NCBI RefSeq assembly: GCF_006874765.1
Contig: NZ_CP040840.1
Coordinates: forward strand, 3,052,501-3,100,000
Reading direction: 5' to 3'
Source: Leptospira weilii
GTDB lineage: Bacteria > Spirochaetota > Leptospiria > Leptospirales > Leptospiraceae
Length of the DNA: 47,500 bases
Part shown: positions 21,786 to 29,361 of the stretch, in pieces
Layout of the letters: every line of letters starts with the position of its first letter
How positions within the stretch are numbered: the stretch's first letter is position 1
Program-made: the position numbers and the translations under genes
Notes under the pieces: generated by a model
Seen by the model: the letters and a program-made list of their open reading frames with translations, nothing else
Database searches by the model: none
Told to the model about the DNA's origin: nothing

Positions 21786-21954
21786 TCGTAGAATCTCCTT
21801 CCGATTTCGGAGTTACGTCAACCGCCACAGACTTTGAAGTCGATTTTACTACGTCCGCTTTTGGGATTCGTTTTTTACGTACGACTTTCTTAGAAGCCGC
21901 CTTTTTCTTTGCCGTCTTTACGGACTTCTTTTTCGTTTTCTTTTTTGCCACCAT
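21778..21954 (-). CDS. Lysine-rich, histone H1-like small basic protein
   Basis: The ATG at 21954 encodes 58 residues beginning MVAKKKTKKKSVKTAKKKAA, with about 20 lysines in the first 36 residues, then a less basic tail (DVTPKSEGDSTNG). AGGAGG lies just upstream (GGAGGAAAACAATC). Its stop lies inside the first codons of gam, so the two are coupled. Composition is that of H1/AlgP-like DNA-coating peptides. Position between MuB and Gam suggests a role in DNA handling during transposition, which is inference. Confidence 0.65.
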   Translation of the reverse strand: MVAKKKTKKKSVKTAKKKAASKKVVRKKRIPKADVVKSTSKSVAVDVTPKSEGDSTNG

Positions 21955-21983
21955 GATTGTTTTCCTCCTTTATTCAAAAATTA

Positions 21984-22994
21984 TCATGTGTTTTCCGTGA
22001 AAATCGTATCGTCGTATTTGCGGGTTTTACTTCGAATACGATCTACAAGTTCGTTTTTTACGATTGCTTCTATCTCAGGTGAAACTTTACCTTCTCCATT
22101 GAGCGCGTTTTCAATCGTCACCTTATCGATATCTTTTTGATAACGCTCTTTGATTCCTTCTCGAATCTGTTTTACCGAAATCTTCAAACGATCCATGATG
22201 CGAAGATAGCCGTCAGAAAGGAAGTTTCGAACGTGATTTTCTCGGATGGTTTGATCGGATAAAACCTCCGGATATGCGAACGCGATTCCAAGAAGAGCAT
22301 TACGAACCGCTAAAGGAGTTCGGTATCTACATCCGCGAATAAGAAGCTCCTTTGTTTTTTCTCCCGCTTTCCCGCGTTCGAATTTTATCTTGAAACCTTC
22401 CTCTGCGATTTGTATCAGTTCGGAATGGCTTAAGTTGTTCATCGGTGCGTGGATTGTTCGGTAACCGATTTCGGGACTGGAAAGAATACTCGAAATCCGT
22501 GTCTCCGGTTTCATAAACATCAAGATTGAAAAAAGGTGATCTTCTTTATCGTGGGAGATTTCCCACACTTTTTTAAGATCGCGTAGTCCCCCGATGCGAA
22601 GCGCTTGCGCTTCATCAACGATCAAAACAACTTTTCTTCCTATGCTTCTCGCCCAGATCAAAAGCTCTCGTAGTTTGAAATATTTTTCGTTTAGATTTCC
22701 GGGAACAGTTTCACCCGGGCGAATGGTTCGGATCATCTGTTTTATTACGAACGCGATTGAGATTCCGCCTAATGTGCTTTCCCAGGCAGGACCTACGTGA
22801 ACGAGAATGTATTTCTGCGGTTGGTTGGAAAAAAATTCAAGAAGGCTGTTATACAAATACGTCTTTCCCATTCCGACTTCTCCGGTAACGGCAAGCCAAG
22901 AATTGTTTTTTACCGCTTGGTACGAAAGTTTTGTGATCTTATCCGTGTTCCGAGTGTTTACGAAATCCGGTCGTTTGGTTAAAAGTGCGTTCAA
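21984..22994 (-). CDS. MuB-like AAA+ ATPase, transposition target-selection protein
   Basis: The 336-residue protein has Walker A GEVGMGKT (38-45), Walker B VVLIVDEAQ (122-130), sensor-like LFSILMFMKPETR (about 155-170), and a helical C-terminal domain. This arrangement matches the MuB/TnsC/ExeA-like AAA+ family that coats target DNA and delivers it to the MuA transposase. It is immediately downstream of the transposase, overlapping by four bases. It starts with TTG (AATTGA overlap with the MuA stop), with AGGAGT upstream, an unusual but convincing start. Key ATPase residues are intact. Confidence 0.83.
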   Translation of the reverse strand: MNALLTKRPDFVNTRNTDKITKLSYQAVKNNSWLAVTGEVGMGKTYLYNSLLEFFSNQPQKYILVHVGPAWESTLGGISIAFVIKQMIRTIRPGETVPGNLNEKYFKLRELLIWARSIGRKVVLIVDEAQALRIGGLRDLKKVWEISHDKEDHLFSILMFMKPETRISSILSSPEIGYRTIHAPMNNLSHSELIQIAEEGFKIKFERGKAGEKTKELLIRGCRYRTPLAVRNALLGIAFAYPEVLSDQTIRENHVRNFLSDGYLRIMDRLKISVKQIREGIKERYQKDIDKVTIENALNGEGKVSPEIEAIVKNELVDRIRSKTRKYDDTIFTENT

Positions 22995-24793
22995 TTTCCT
23001 GACTCCTTGCTTGTGAAGTATTCGCGGATCATTTCCACAAGATCAAGGACCTCCTGCGCGGGGATCGATCCGACTTTTCGTTTGCAGGATTTCAGATTGT
23101 AGAGAACGATTTTGTCTATTTCCTCATCCGGAATTTCTTCGCTGAATTCGAGTTCTTCTAGAAGCCAGTCATACGCGTCGTCCACCGTCGAAAATTCCGT
23201 TGGGGGAGCGGGAGTATGAGTCTTCATTTCCAGTTTTGGAATATTCAGTTTTCCGTATGGAATTTCCGGTAAATCCGGTAAAACGTCGGAAAGGACAAGG
23301 GATTTTTCCACAGACTTAGCGCCTTTCAAGGCTTTCTTTCGATTCTTTACTCGTTCGGTTTCACGAAATCCTTTTCGTCCACCGACGTTTTCGTACGAAC
23401 CGGAAGTTCTTCCGATCGGACCTTGGTCGTCGAGAAGTAAATGCCTTCCGTCGTTTGTGGTAGCAACGTAAGAACCGTCATATCGTTTGTAGATAGAGAC
23501 TTCTTCACCACAACGATCAATCGCGACTTCTTCCGATGAATAACGAAGAAGATACTTTCGCGCTTCGATTGAAACACAACCGTACGCGTCCACGTCTCGG
23601 ACGAGTTCGGAAACCATCGCGTCTTTCAAGTTTTGTTTTGTGACGGCGCGGATCGGATTTTTTTGAACGGATGCAAGCCATTTCGCATAATTTCCGAGTT
23701 TGTCGTTTCGATGAATCTGATAACGATACAGAAGTTCATTCAACTCATCCAAATTCGAAATCATTCCCTTTACGATTCGAACTTCGCAGCTTCGTTTAAT
23801 AGCGGAGATCCGGGATTCCACTGGACCCTTGGCTTTGGAGTGACCTGGAAAGTGCGGGATCCGCTTGATTCCGAGGCGGTAAAAAAATGGATCCAGAGTT
23901 TTGAAGGCGGAGTGTCCGTCGGTATAGAGGATTTCTTGAAGTCCTTGTAAGGGAATGTAATCGTCTTCTTTCGGAAGGACGGCTCTTGTAAAAAAGTCCG
24001 CCCAGTCTGTAGAATTCTCACCTCCGTGTGTTGAGTCGCCTCCGATCGCGCTTGGTGCATACGCGTACACGTAGAACGTTTTCGAATAGACTTCCACCGC
24101 GACATAGATAATTACCTTTCTGAGTTGGGAGTCTTCGGATCCTTCGTAAATCCGAGTGATTCCCATTTCTAAATCCGGACGGACTGCAAGGTATTTTTTA
24201 GAAGGATGGAGATACACCGCGTTAAGCGGAGAAGCATCGATCATCCACGCACGATTTGCGTACGGTTCCGACCATGTTATGGAAGCTAAGGGTTGTTTTA
24301 CTTGTTTACGAGCGAGTCCCTTTTCGTTCAGCCACCGTCCAAACTTGTGACGATCCCAAACGCCAGGGCGGACTTTGCCGAGTTTCTCCGCGAGTTCGAT
24401 TGCAAATTCCTGCGACTTTCCGTAATCACGATTGAGCGTGAATCCGACCGTTTTTGCATTCCCTTCCGCTTTCGTCTGTTTCTTTTGTTCGTGAAGAACT
24501 TCACCGGCGTACATGAGTTCGCAAAGTGCAAAACCCTCTTTCTCTCTGAGTTCCTTTTCCAAACTTCCGAGTCTCGATCCGGTTTTTTTGCGTTTTACTT
24601 TTGCGACCGAAACAACCGACTCTCCTTTTTCGAGTCGGTTGAATACGTCATACACTCTTGGCTTGGAAAGTCCGAGAATTCGAATCGCTTTTTGAACGAT
24701 TTCACCTCTGATTTTCGCGTTTTGTATTACCGTTTTTGCATATACCCATTCTCTGTACAATGGAATTACGATTCCTAAATCCAGAACTTTCAT
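22991..24793 (-). CDS. MuA-like DDE transposase
   Basis: The 600-residue protein opens with an HTH-type region (about 25-60, AIRILGLSKPRVYDVFNRLE), continues with a second DNA-binding part (KVRPGVWDRHKFGRWLNEKG), and has an RNase H-fold core with catalytic Asp186 (WMIDASPLN), Asp292 (LYTDGHSAF) and Glu326 (KGPVESRIS). The Mu-type beta-barrel follows (about 430-490), and an acidic C-terminal region may contact MuB. It nicks and joins the phage ends. The ATG at 24793 overlaps the upstream stop (ATGA); a longer frame to 24835 is less likely. All three catalytic residues are present, so it looks functional. Confidence 0.88.
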   Translation of the reverse strand: MKVLDLGIVIPLYREWVYAKTVIQNAKIRGEIVQKAIRILGLSKPRVYDVFNRLEKGESVVSVAKVKRKKTGSRLGSLEKELREKEGFALCELMYAGEVLHEQKKQTKAEGNAKTVGFTLNRDYGKSQEFAIELAEKLGKVRPGVWDRHKFGRWLNEKGLARKQVKQPLASITWSEPYANRAWMIDASPLNAVYLHPSKKYLAVRPDLEMGITRIYEGSEDSQLRKVIIYVAVEVYSKTFYVYAYAPSAIGGDSTHGGENSTDWADFFTRAVLPKEDDYIPLQGLQEILYTDGHSAFKTLDPFFYRLGIKRIPHFPGHSKAKGPVESRISAIKRSCEVRIVKGMISNLDELNELLYRYQIHRNDKLGNYAKWLASVQKNPIRAVTKQNLKDAMVSELVRDVDAYGCVSIEARKYLLRYSSEEVAIDRCGEEVSIYKRYDGSYVATTNDGRHLLLDDQGPIGRTSGSYENVGGRKGFRETERVKNRKKALKGAKSVEKSLVLSDVLPDLPEIPYGKLNIPKLEMKTHTPAPPTEFSTVDDAYDWLLEELEFSEEIPDEEIDKIVLYNLKSCKRKVGSIPAQEVLDLVEMIREYFTSKESGN

Positions 24794-25773
24794 CCCAAAT
24801 CCTCCATCATGGGAACCGGTAAGCAGTCGGACCACTTTTCATGGATTGATTTGTAAATTCCGGAAAGGGATGTTAGAAAAATGGAAACTACTTTACCATT
24901 TTCTAAACTATGATCGAGTTTTGAAAAATCCGAATCGTGCGCGGCAAGGATTACGTCCGCTTGCGACTGAATCGAGTTTAGAGAATTCATTAGGATTTCC
25001 GAAAGTTCTTGTCTTTCCCGAAACGCCCTTCTTACCTCCGGAGAGATTCCGGTATCTTTTGTCTGGTCATCCACGATTTTATGAAGCTCTTCCATCGCTT
25101 CTTTGTAGCTGGACGCTTCTTTTTTCGTATTCGTAACCTGGTTTTCCAAATCTCCGATGCGCTTGTCTTTATCCGAAAGGATTTTCGAAAACTCTTTCTG
25201 GTTCTTAGAAGCGAAACTCTTTTCGTAATCGGAAAGTCCCATCGTTCTTCCGTCCGGGAAGCGAACTTCTCCGTCTTCGAAAAGTGCGTTCTCTTCTCGT
25301 AACCCTTCGATGATTTTCAGGAGCACTTTGTCACTTTTTCCGCCCAATGCTTTCCGATTGATTTCCGAAGAGAATAGTTTATCCACTGCTGGAAGCGCCT
25401 TTTCGATTTTCCACCACTCAAAGACAGTGTTTTCGGTTACAAACTGCTCCATCACGGCGCATCCGGAAATTTCAAGGTAGAGTTGTTCCCGGTTTATTTC
25501 GGATAACGCAACGAGTACGGTTTCCTGACCGACTCGGATCATTTCCGTTCCGGCGCCTATCTGGCTCATCAAATAGTTGAGTCGCGCTCGTCTTTGTTCC
25601 GGGGTGACGAGTGGAACGGGTGCGGTCGATGGCGGTAATGCCACTGCCATCGATTCTGAGGCGGTTACCGAGTCTTCTTCCGACCAAACTTCCGCGACGG
25701 ACGCCCGTTTTTTTACGTTAGTCGTTTTTTCGAATGTTTGTTTAGTCTTGTTCTTCTGATTTTTTTTGGGCAT
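24790..25773 (-). CDS. Early coiled-coil phage protein of unknown function
   Basis: The 327-residue protein has a basic N-terminus (MPKKNQKNKTKQTFEKTTNV), a Pro/Ala/Val-rich linker (about residues 40-55), a helical domain, and a coiled coil at about 195-260 (ILSDKDKRIGDLENQVTNTK and onwards). The segment VRFPDGRTMGLSDYEK lies in the middle. No family is recognised. It is encoded directly before the transposase with an ATGA overlap, a place where Mu-like phages carry accessory transposition or DNA-binding proteins. It might bind DNA or the transposase; this is a guess from position. Confidence 0.65.
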   Translation of the reverse strand: MPKKNQKNKTKQTFEKTTNVKKRASVAEVWSEEDSVTASESMAVALPPSTAPVPLVTPEQRRARLNYLMSQIGAGTEMIRVGQETVLVALSEINREQLYLEISGCAVMEQFVTENTVFEWWKIEKALPAVDKLFSSEINRKALGGKSDKVLLKIIEGLREENALFEDGEVRFPDGRTMGLSDYEKSFASKNQKEFSKILSDKDKRIGDLENQVTNTKKEASSYKEAMEELHKIVDDQTKDTGISPEVRRAFRERQELSEILMNSLNSIQSQADVILAAHDSDFSKLDHSLENGKVVSIFLTSLSGIYKSIHEKWSDCLPVPMMEDLG

Positions 25774-25987
25774 GCTTCTTCTCCAAGCTGATCATTTCTA
25801 TTTTGAGTTCGTTTACAAATTCTTCGTAGTCGTCTGCGAGATTGTATTTTCGCAAAAAAACCATAGTACACGCACTGGAATCGATTAGGGTTGTTGCAAT
25901 TTCTTTCATATCGGTTATGCCCATTGTAACGAACGATTGTAAAATGTAATGACGCGCGCCGATGAGTTCTGTTACATTTTTATCCAT
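25742..25987 (-). CDS. Small early phage protein
   Basis: The ATG at 25987 gives an 81-residue protein MDKNVTELIGARHYILQSFV and onwards, helical with acidic/basic C-terminus. AGGGGAAGAA lies upstream, and the ATG overlaps the stop of the 31-codon frame (TAATG). A longer frame from 26086 would replace that small gene and begins at a TTG, so it is rejected. It overlaps the next gene by 32 bases. No family recognised. Confidence 0.55.
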   Translation of the reverse strand: MDKNVTELIGARHYILQSFVTMGITDMKEIATTLIDSSACTMVFLRKYNLADDYEEFVNELKIEMISLEKKHAQKKSEEQD

Positions 25988-26082
25988 TATTCTTCCCCTA
26001 AGAAAAAATCTAAAATGCGAGTCCAGATCGTTTGTCTCTTGTAGTGAAGTAGAGCAGGCTGTAAATAAACGTAATGTTTCAT
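25987..26082 (-). CDS. 31-residue early phage peptide
   Basis: ATG at 26082 to TAA at 25987-25989 encodes MKHYVYLQPALLHYKRQTIW and 11 further residues. It begins in an ATGA overlap with the preceding gene and ends in a TAATG overlap with the next one, so it fits exactly into the chain of coupled early genes. The size makes function unpredictable. Confidence 0.45.
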   Translation of the reverse strand: MKHYVYLQPALLHYKRQTIWTRILDFFLGEE

Positions 26083-26330
26083 ACAATCATCCCCAGCAAT
26101 TGTTTATGAATTTTCGTAAGCATTCCATTTTTCTTATATTCTTCCGCCGGATCGAAATTCAAATATGCCGGTCTCATTTTCGCTTCGATTGAAATTAAGA
26201 GTGCGAGTTCTTTTGAAGTGTGTTTTTCTTTTTGCACTTCATGGAGCCGGTTCCAATAGACTCGAAATTCCACTTCCGACATTCCGGAATGAATCAGAGC
26301 TTTTCGAAATTTGAGCGGATACGTTTTCAC
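26079..26330 (-). CDS. Small early phage protein
   Basis: An 83-residue soluble protein, MKTYPLKFRKALIHSGMSEV and onwards, with helix-rich charged sequence (LHEVQKEKHTSKELALLISI). It is one base from the preceding stop and coupled to the next gene by ATGA. No family recognised. Confidence 0.55.
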   Translation of the reverse strand: MKTYPLKFRKALIHSGMSEVEFRVYWNRLHEVQKEKHTSKELALLISIEAKMRPAYLNFDPAEEYKKNGMLTKIHKQLLGMIV

Positions 26331-26331
26331 G

Positions 26332-26577
26332 TTATTTCTTTTCCTGTCGAATTCTTTCTTCTACGAGTTCTTCGTTTTGCCACTCTGCGAAATCAGAGAT
26401 ATAGTCTCGTCTCTCAATGTATGCCTGAAAGATTGCGGATCTTCCGAGTGCTTTCTCAGCGAGTCGCTTCCACCTTTCCGCAGAACTCGCTTCTTCCCCG
26501 AGTTCGCGCAAGACTTCGTCGGAATACTTTGTGTACAACGCCTGTCGGAGGAATACGATTCGTTCTGTGGTTGTCAT
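26332..26577 (-). CDS. Small early phage protein
   Basis: An 81-residue acidic and helical protein, MTTTERIVFLRQALYTKYSD and onwards, ending EELVEERIRQEKK. It overlaps the upstream gene stop by ATGA and precedes the next start by one base. No motif identified; the coupling is the main evidence that it is translated. Confidence 0.55.
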   Translation of the reverse strand: MTTTERIVFLRQALYTKYSDEVLRELGEEASSAERWKRLAEKALGRSAIFQAYIERRDYISDFAEWQNEELVEERIRQEKK

Positions 26578-26930
26578 TTCACTCTCCTAAGGTGAGCTTG
26601 GTTTGTTTGTTTACTCGATATATCTCTTACAAATCGTTCTTCTCGGCGTGAAACCATTGACGCAAATACGTCCGCTCCATAGACCCTTCCGTTTTCATAC
26701 GCATCGTCTCCTACTCTGGTCGCTTTGAGGTGTTTGTAGCCTTCCACAAAACCGGCAAGAAAGGACATTTGATCTTGTCTGGATTCGTATTTTAAGGAAA
26801 GATCTTCCGCTTTTTTCAAAATTCTATCGTTCATGATTCGGCCTCCGTATATTAGGTTTAGAAAGTTTGCACGTTCACAAAGTAGTTCGTACTCAAGTTC
26901 CGATTCTTTGTGTTTAACGATTGATTTCAT
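26574..26930 (-). CDS. Small early phage protein, two possible starts
   Basis: The 118-residue frame starts MKSIVKHKESELEYELLCER and overlaps the upstream gene by 17 bases. Inside it, GGAGG lies seven bases before ATG at 26834 (MNDRILKKAEDLSLKYESRQ), a stronger start, which would give an 86-residue product. The later part AFLAGFVEGYKHL-like MSFLAGFVEGYKHLKATRVG is compact and Gly/Arg-rich. No family recognised. Both forms may be made. Confidence 0.5.
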   Translation of the reverse strand: MKSIVKHKESELEYELLCERANFLNLIYGGRIMNDRILKKAEDLSLKYESRQDQMSFLAGFVEGYKHLKATRVGDDAYENGRVYGADVFASMVSRREERFVRDISSKQTNQAHLRRVK

Positions 26931-27117
26931 GTTTAGCCTTCCTCAGTAATTCTTTGCGTTGCTTAGGGGTTCCCCAGGCGTTCATACGAATTTGTTCACC
27001 ATGCTCAGTAAGAAACTTGAAGTCATACGCGAGGATGTCGAATTTCCCGTTTTTAGTTTCGATGAATAAGTCGCGTTCCCCATCTTCGTCGATTTCATAC
27101 ACAAGTCTAAGTCTCAT
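26914..27117 (-). CDS. Small early phage protein
   Basis: A 67-residue protein beginning MRLRLVYEIDEDGERDLFIE, beta-rich in the first half and basic at the end (KQRKELLRKAKHEINR). The ATG overlaps the stop of the zinc-binding-like peptide gene (GCATGA). No family recognised. Confidence 0.52.
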   Translation of the reverse strand: MRLRLVYEIDEDGERDLFIETKNGKFDILAYDFKFLTEHGEQIRMNAWGTPKQRKELLRKAKHEINR

Positions 27118-27281
27118 GCGATCTCCAAAACTTCTATGGTTTCAAGTGCCTGGAAGAAATCACATGCTTCGTTAAGAAGAGCATAGTCTTTGAATCTCTC
27201 CGATTCTGGGTTATGACAATAGCCGTCCCAAGGCTCTTCCCAGTCGGGTTCGAAGAATTGGCAGTTAGCACATCTTTTCAT
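27114..27281 (-). CDS. 55-residue four-cysteine zinc-binding-like protein
   Basis: The frame reads MKRCANCQFFEPDWEEPWDG, then YCHNPESERF and NEACDFF. The C-x2-C...C...C spacing (Cys4, Cys7, Cys22, Cys40) with flanking aromatic residues is typical of small zinc-binding proteins with CxNCxFF...C...CxxF architecture. The start lies in an ATGA overlap with the upstream gene and the stop in another overlap downstream, which strongly supports translation. It probably binds one zinc ion; function unknown. Confidence 0.65.
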   Translation of the reverse strand: MKRCANCQFFEPDWEEPWDGYCHNPESERFKDYALLNEACDFFQALETIEVLEIA

Positions 27282-27598
27282 GCGGCAAACCTCGGAGAAT
27301 TTACCTCTGACAGACTTGACCTAACGGAAGAAATAAAGATATTTGCAAAATGGACTCGAACCAAATTGAAATAGATATGCAAATTCTGGTTGATATGTTC
27401 GCCGATCTCCTTGAGGAAGAAGATCACGAAGATCATCCTATAGTATTCGCTTCCGTAAATGAAATCCTTTGGGGAAATGAATCTCCTGCTGAGATCATGT
27501 TGCTTCTTGGCCATTTTCAAAAAGGCCAGGAAGACGCTCTGATACCCTTGCGCTTCTGGATTGGAGGCCGAAGATATTTTAGGAACCTTCTTGCTCAT
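27278..27598 (-). CDS. Early phage protein of unknown function
   Basis: A 106-residue protein starting MSKKVPKISSASNPEAQGYQ, with a hydrophobic central part (YRMIFVIFFLKEIGEHI) that may be a buried helix. It is coupled at both ends by ATGA overlaps. A rightward frame covering the same bases was rejected because it breaks this coupling. No family recognised. Confidence 0.55.
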   Translation of the reverse strand: MSKKVPKISSASNPEAQGYQSVFLAFLKMAKKQHDLSRRFISPKDFIYGSEYYRMIFVIFFLKEIGEHINQNLHIYFNLVRVHFANIFISSVRSSLSEVNSPRFAA

Positions 27599-27981
27599 TG
27601 TAATTTCCTTTCGCGTCTTCCAAAAGAATATACAGATGGTTTTGTTCTGTGTTTACGAACTTCTTTGCAGGAACAGGGCATTTCTCCATTAACGCATGAA
27701 AATTGTGCGATCCTCTTGGATAGTTTACCGTGTGCTTTATTCAGCAATTTGAATGCTGAAATTACTGAATCTGGTTTTGATTTCATCGCTTGAATCAGGC
27801 GGCCTCTTCGAGTATTAGAAACTTCCTGAGGTAGCCCGATTTCTTCAAAATATTTAGAATATGCGCGAGCGATTACGAACACAACTTCCGCTCTTGCTCG
27901 ACATTTTGAAAATTTGCCTGGAATAGTTCGACTTCTCTGTTTGTATTCTTGTGTCAACTCATGTAGGTTAATCGCTTTCAT
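27595..27981 (-). CDS. Early phage protein of unknown function, basic
   Basis: The 128-residue product starts MKAINLHELTQEYKQRSRTI and is rich in Arg/Lys, with three cysteines in the C-terminal half (FSCVNGEMPCSCKE). A nucleic-acid-binding role is possible from charge alone. It overlaps the genes on both sides by four bases. No family recognised. Confidence 0.52.
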   Translation of the reverse strand: MKAINLHELTQEYKQRSRTIPGKFSKCRARAEVVFVIARAYSKYFEEIGLPQEVSNTRRGRLIQAMKSKPDSVISAFKLLNKAHGKLSKRIAQFSCVNGEMPCSCKEVRKHRTKPSVYSFGRRERKLQ

Positions 27982-28388
27982 GCCACGAACCTCGGAGCAA
28001 ACGCGGCTTTATATATTGGATATACGAGATCGTATTGTGCCTTGCGGAACTCTTCCCAGGTTGTTACGACACCCTTATACGTTGTGCGGTATTCGAAACG
28101 TTTTCGAACCATCCACTCGAACGCTTCTTCAAACGCAACAGGATTTCCTAATATTTCTCTTTCCTTATGTTCTTTGTAGGCTTCGCGGGCGTCTGCTACG
28201 GATATCTCCCACTCTTGGAGTAGGATTTCGTTTACACGGGCGGAGGTTTTACGTTCATGGATGCAGTTTGAAATCGTAGTTTTATTAATGATATACTTGG
28301 ATGCAAGCTCAGAGATCGTTTTCCCTGGTTTTGCGATCAGTTGGAGTTTTAACGAGGAAAATTGCCGACCACACCTTTTATTAAACAT
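27978..28388 (-). CDS. HTH-containing early phage protein
   Basis: The 136-residue protein has an N-terminal HTH (about residues 20-50, GKTISELASKYIINKTTISN then CIHERKTS) and a C-terminal aromatic-rich domain (YRTTYKGVVTTWEEFRKAQY). It starts inside the end of the Ner-like gene (8-base overlap). Position as the second gene of the early operon and the HTH suggest a regulatory or DNA-binding role. Similar two-HTH arrangements occur at the start of the early operon of Mu-like phages. Confidence 0.58.
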   Translation of the reverse strand: MFNKRCGRQFSSLKLQLIAKPGKTISELASKYIINKTTISNCIHERKTSARVNEILLQEWEISVADAREAYKEHKEREILGNPVAFEEAFEWMVRKRFEYRTTYKGVVTTWEEFRKAQYDLVYPIYKAAFAPRFVA

Positions 28389-28650
28389 GTGGAACCTCCC
28401 CGGAAGCAGAATGGAGGAGGCCCTCTTTTTCTAATAGAGTGCGTATATTGTGACCAGGAGCGATCCCGCTGAGCACTTGGGTTACATAACCGTAATTCAG
28501 GTTATGAATACGGGCCCATTCGGCAACGCTCCCATGTCGATATCTAAGTTCGGTTTTGATTTTTTGTCGGATTTCCCTGGGAATGAATCGTAATTCTGAA
28601 TCTAAGGAGGAGCCGGAATTTTCAAATATTGCCGAATCGTTTTTGTTCAT
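28381..28650 (-). CDS. Ner-like DNA-binding regulator
   Basis: The 89-residue protein contains an HTH in a Ner-type context: IPREIRQKIKTELRYRHGSV then AEWARIHNLNYGYVTQVLSG, ending with PGHNIRTLLEKEGLL. It is the first gene of the leftward early operon, divergent from the repressor gene, exactly where Ner sits in Mu. Ner turns down early transcription and the repressor promoter. AAC(A)GATTC start region is preceded by AT-rich promoter DNA. Confidence 0.7.
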   Translation of the reverse strand: MNKNDSAIFENSGSSLDSELRFIPREIRQKIKTELRYRHGSVAEWARIHNLNYGYVTQVLSGIAPGHNIRTLLEKEGLLHSASGEVPHV

Positions 28651-28769
28651 GGTTGACCGCCACTTATGCCGAAATATTATATAATTAACTATCAGCTAAT
28701 ATGTATCCTAAAAGAATATTTTCAACAAAAAAATTAACTGTAGGGATATTTTTTTAAAGGGAAACATTG
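28651..28769. promoter_or_regulatory. Divergent early/repressor operator-promoter region
   Basis: This 119-bp AT-rich gap separates the Ner-like gene (leftward) from the repressor gene (rightward). TTAACTATCAGCTAA (28685-28699) is an imperfect palindrome (TTA-CT---AG-TAA) and TTAACT recurs at 28734-28739; these are operator candidates for the repressor or the Ner-like protein. AT-rich stretches such as ATATTATATAATT could supply -10 elements in both directions. AAAGGG before the repressor ATG is a good ribosome binding site. Confidence 0.55.
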
Positions 28770-29168
28770 ATGGATAATGTTTCCCAAAATCAAAATGAGA
28801 TTTCAGGGCGAGTTCGCGAACTTATTAGTGCTTTAGGAATAACGCAGAGAGAGTTTGCGGATAAATTGAATCTAACTCCCGCGTTTATTAATAATGTATT
28901 AAATCAAGGAAAATCATTTTCACAAGAAACCATAATCAAAATTTCCTTCAAATTTCGAGTAAACATAAACTGGCTCTTATCTGGAGAGGGGGATATGTTC
29001 ATTCCTTCCTCAGAAGAAATTCACAAACAAGCTGATGAATTTACGGAACTATGGGGTAAACTCCGAAAACGTGAAGGAATGATAGAGTTTGTTCGAGTTG
29101 TTGCTGATTCGACAGACGATGAATGGAAACGGATTAGAGAGATGGCTCGGTTGCTACTCGGAAAATAG
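28770..29168 (+). CDS. XRE-family phage repressor (c-like)
   Basis: The 132-residue protein has an N-terminal Cro/cI-type HTH (residues about 10-70: GRVRELISALGITQREFADK, LTPAFINNVLNQGKSFSQET) followed by FRVNINWLLSGEGDMF, a hallmark of repressors in this class, and a short helical C-terminal part for multimerisation. The C-terminal peptidase domain of LexA-like repressors is missing. It is alone on the rightward strand, opposite the Ner-like gene, and would hold the early operon silent in the lysogen. ATG at 28770 (an upstream TTG at 28767 overlaps) follows AAAGGG. Confidence 0.8.
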   Translation: MDNVSQNQNEISGRVRELISALGITQREFADKLNLTPAFINNVLNQGKSFSQETIIKISFKFRVNINWLLSGEGDMFIPSSEEIHKQADEFTELWGKLRKREGMIEFVRVVADSTDDEWKRIREMARLLLGK

Positions 29169-29176
29169 AAAAAAAG

Positions 29177-29332
29177 CTATAAAACTTGAACTATATCCAA
29201 AATTTCCTCTGCTGCTGAACGAATTAGCATATCCTTTGGAACACAGTCCCCTAAAAGTATATTATGAGTTAAAATATCTAAAGTCTCCTCGATTTTCTGT
29301 AGCACCATTTCTGTATCCAGGTTATCCAACAT
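29177..29332 (-). CDS. 51-residue small acidic phage protein
   Basis: The ATG at 29332 gives MLDNLDTEMVLQKIEETLDI and 31 further residues (…SAAEEILDIVQVL), an amphipathic helical protein. AAGGAAAC lies about 8 bases upstream. It converges with the repressor gene. Composition is protein-like and the ribosome binding site good, but there is no homolog in memory. Possibly an antirepressor-type or regulatory peptide; this is speculative. Confidence 0.42.
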   Translation of the reverse strand: MLDNLDTEMVLQKIEETLDILTHNILLGDCVPKDMLIRSAAEEILDIVQVL

Positions 29333-29361
29333 GATTTTCGTTTCCTTATCGCTTGTGTAGT

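Noticed and set aside
24293..24778. Rightward open frame antisense to the transposase gene
   Set aside because: Phenylalanine- and serine-rich translation typical of the antisense of a real gene.
27350..27793. Rightward 147-codon open frame across two leftward early genes
   Set aside because: It breaks a series of exact ATGA couplings on the other strand, has no good ribosome binding site, and no family was recognised.
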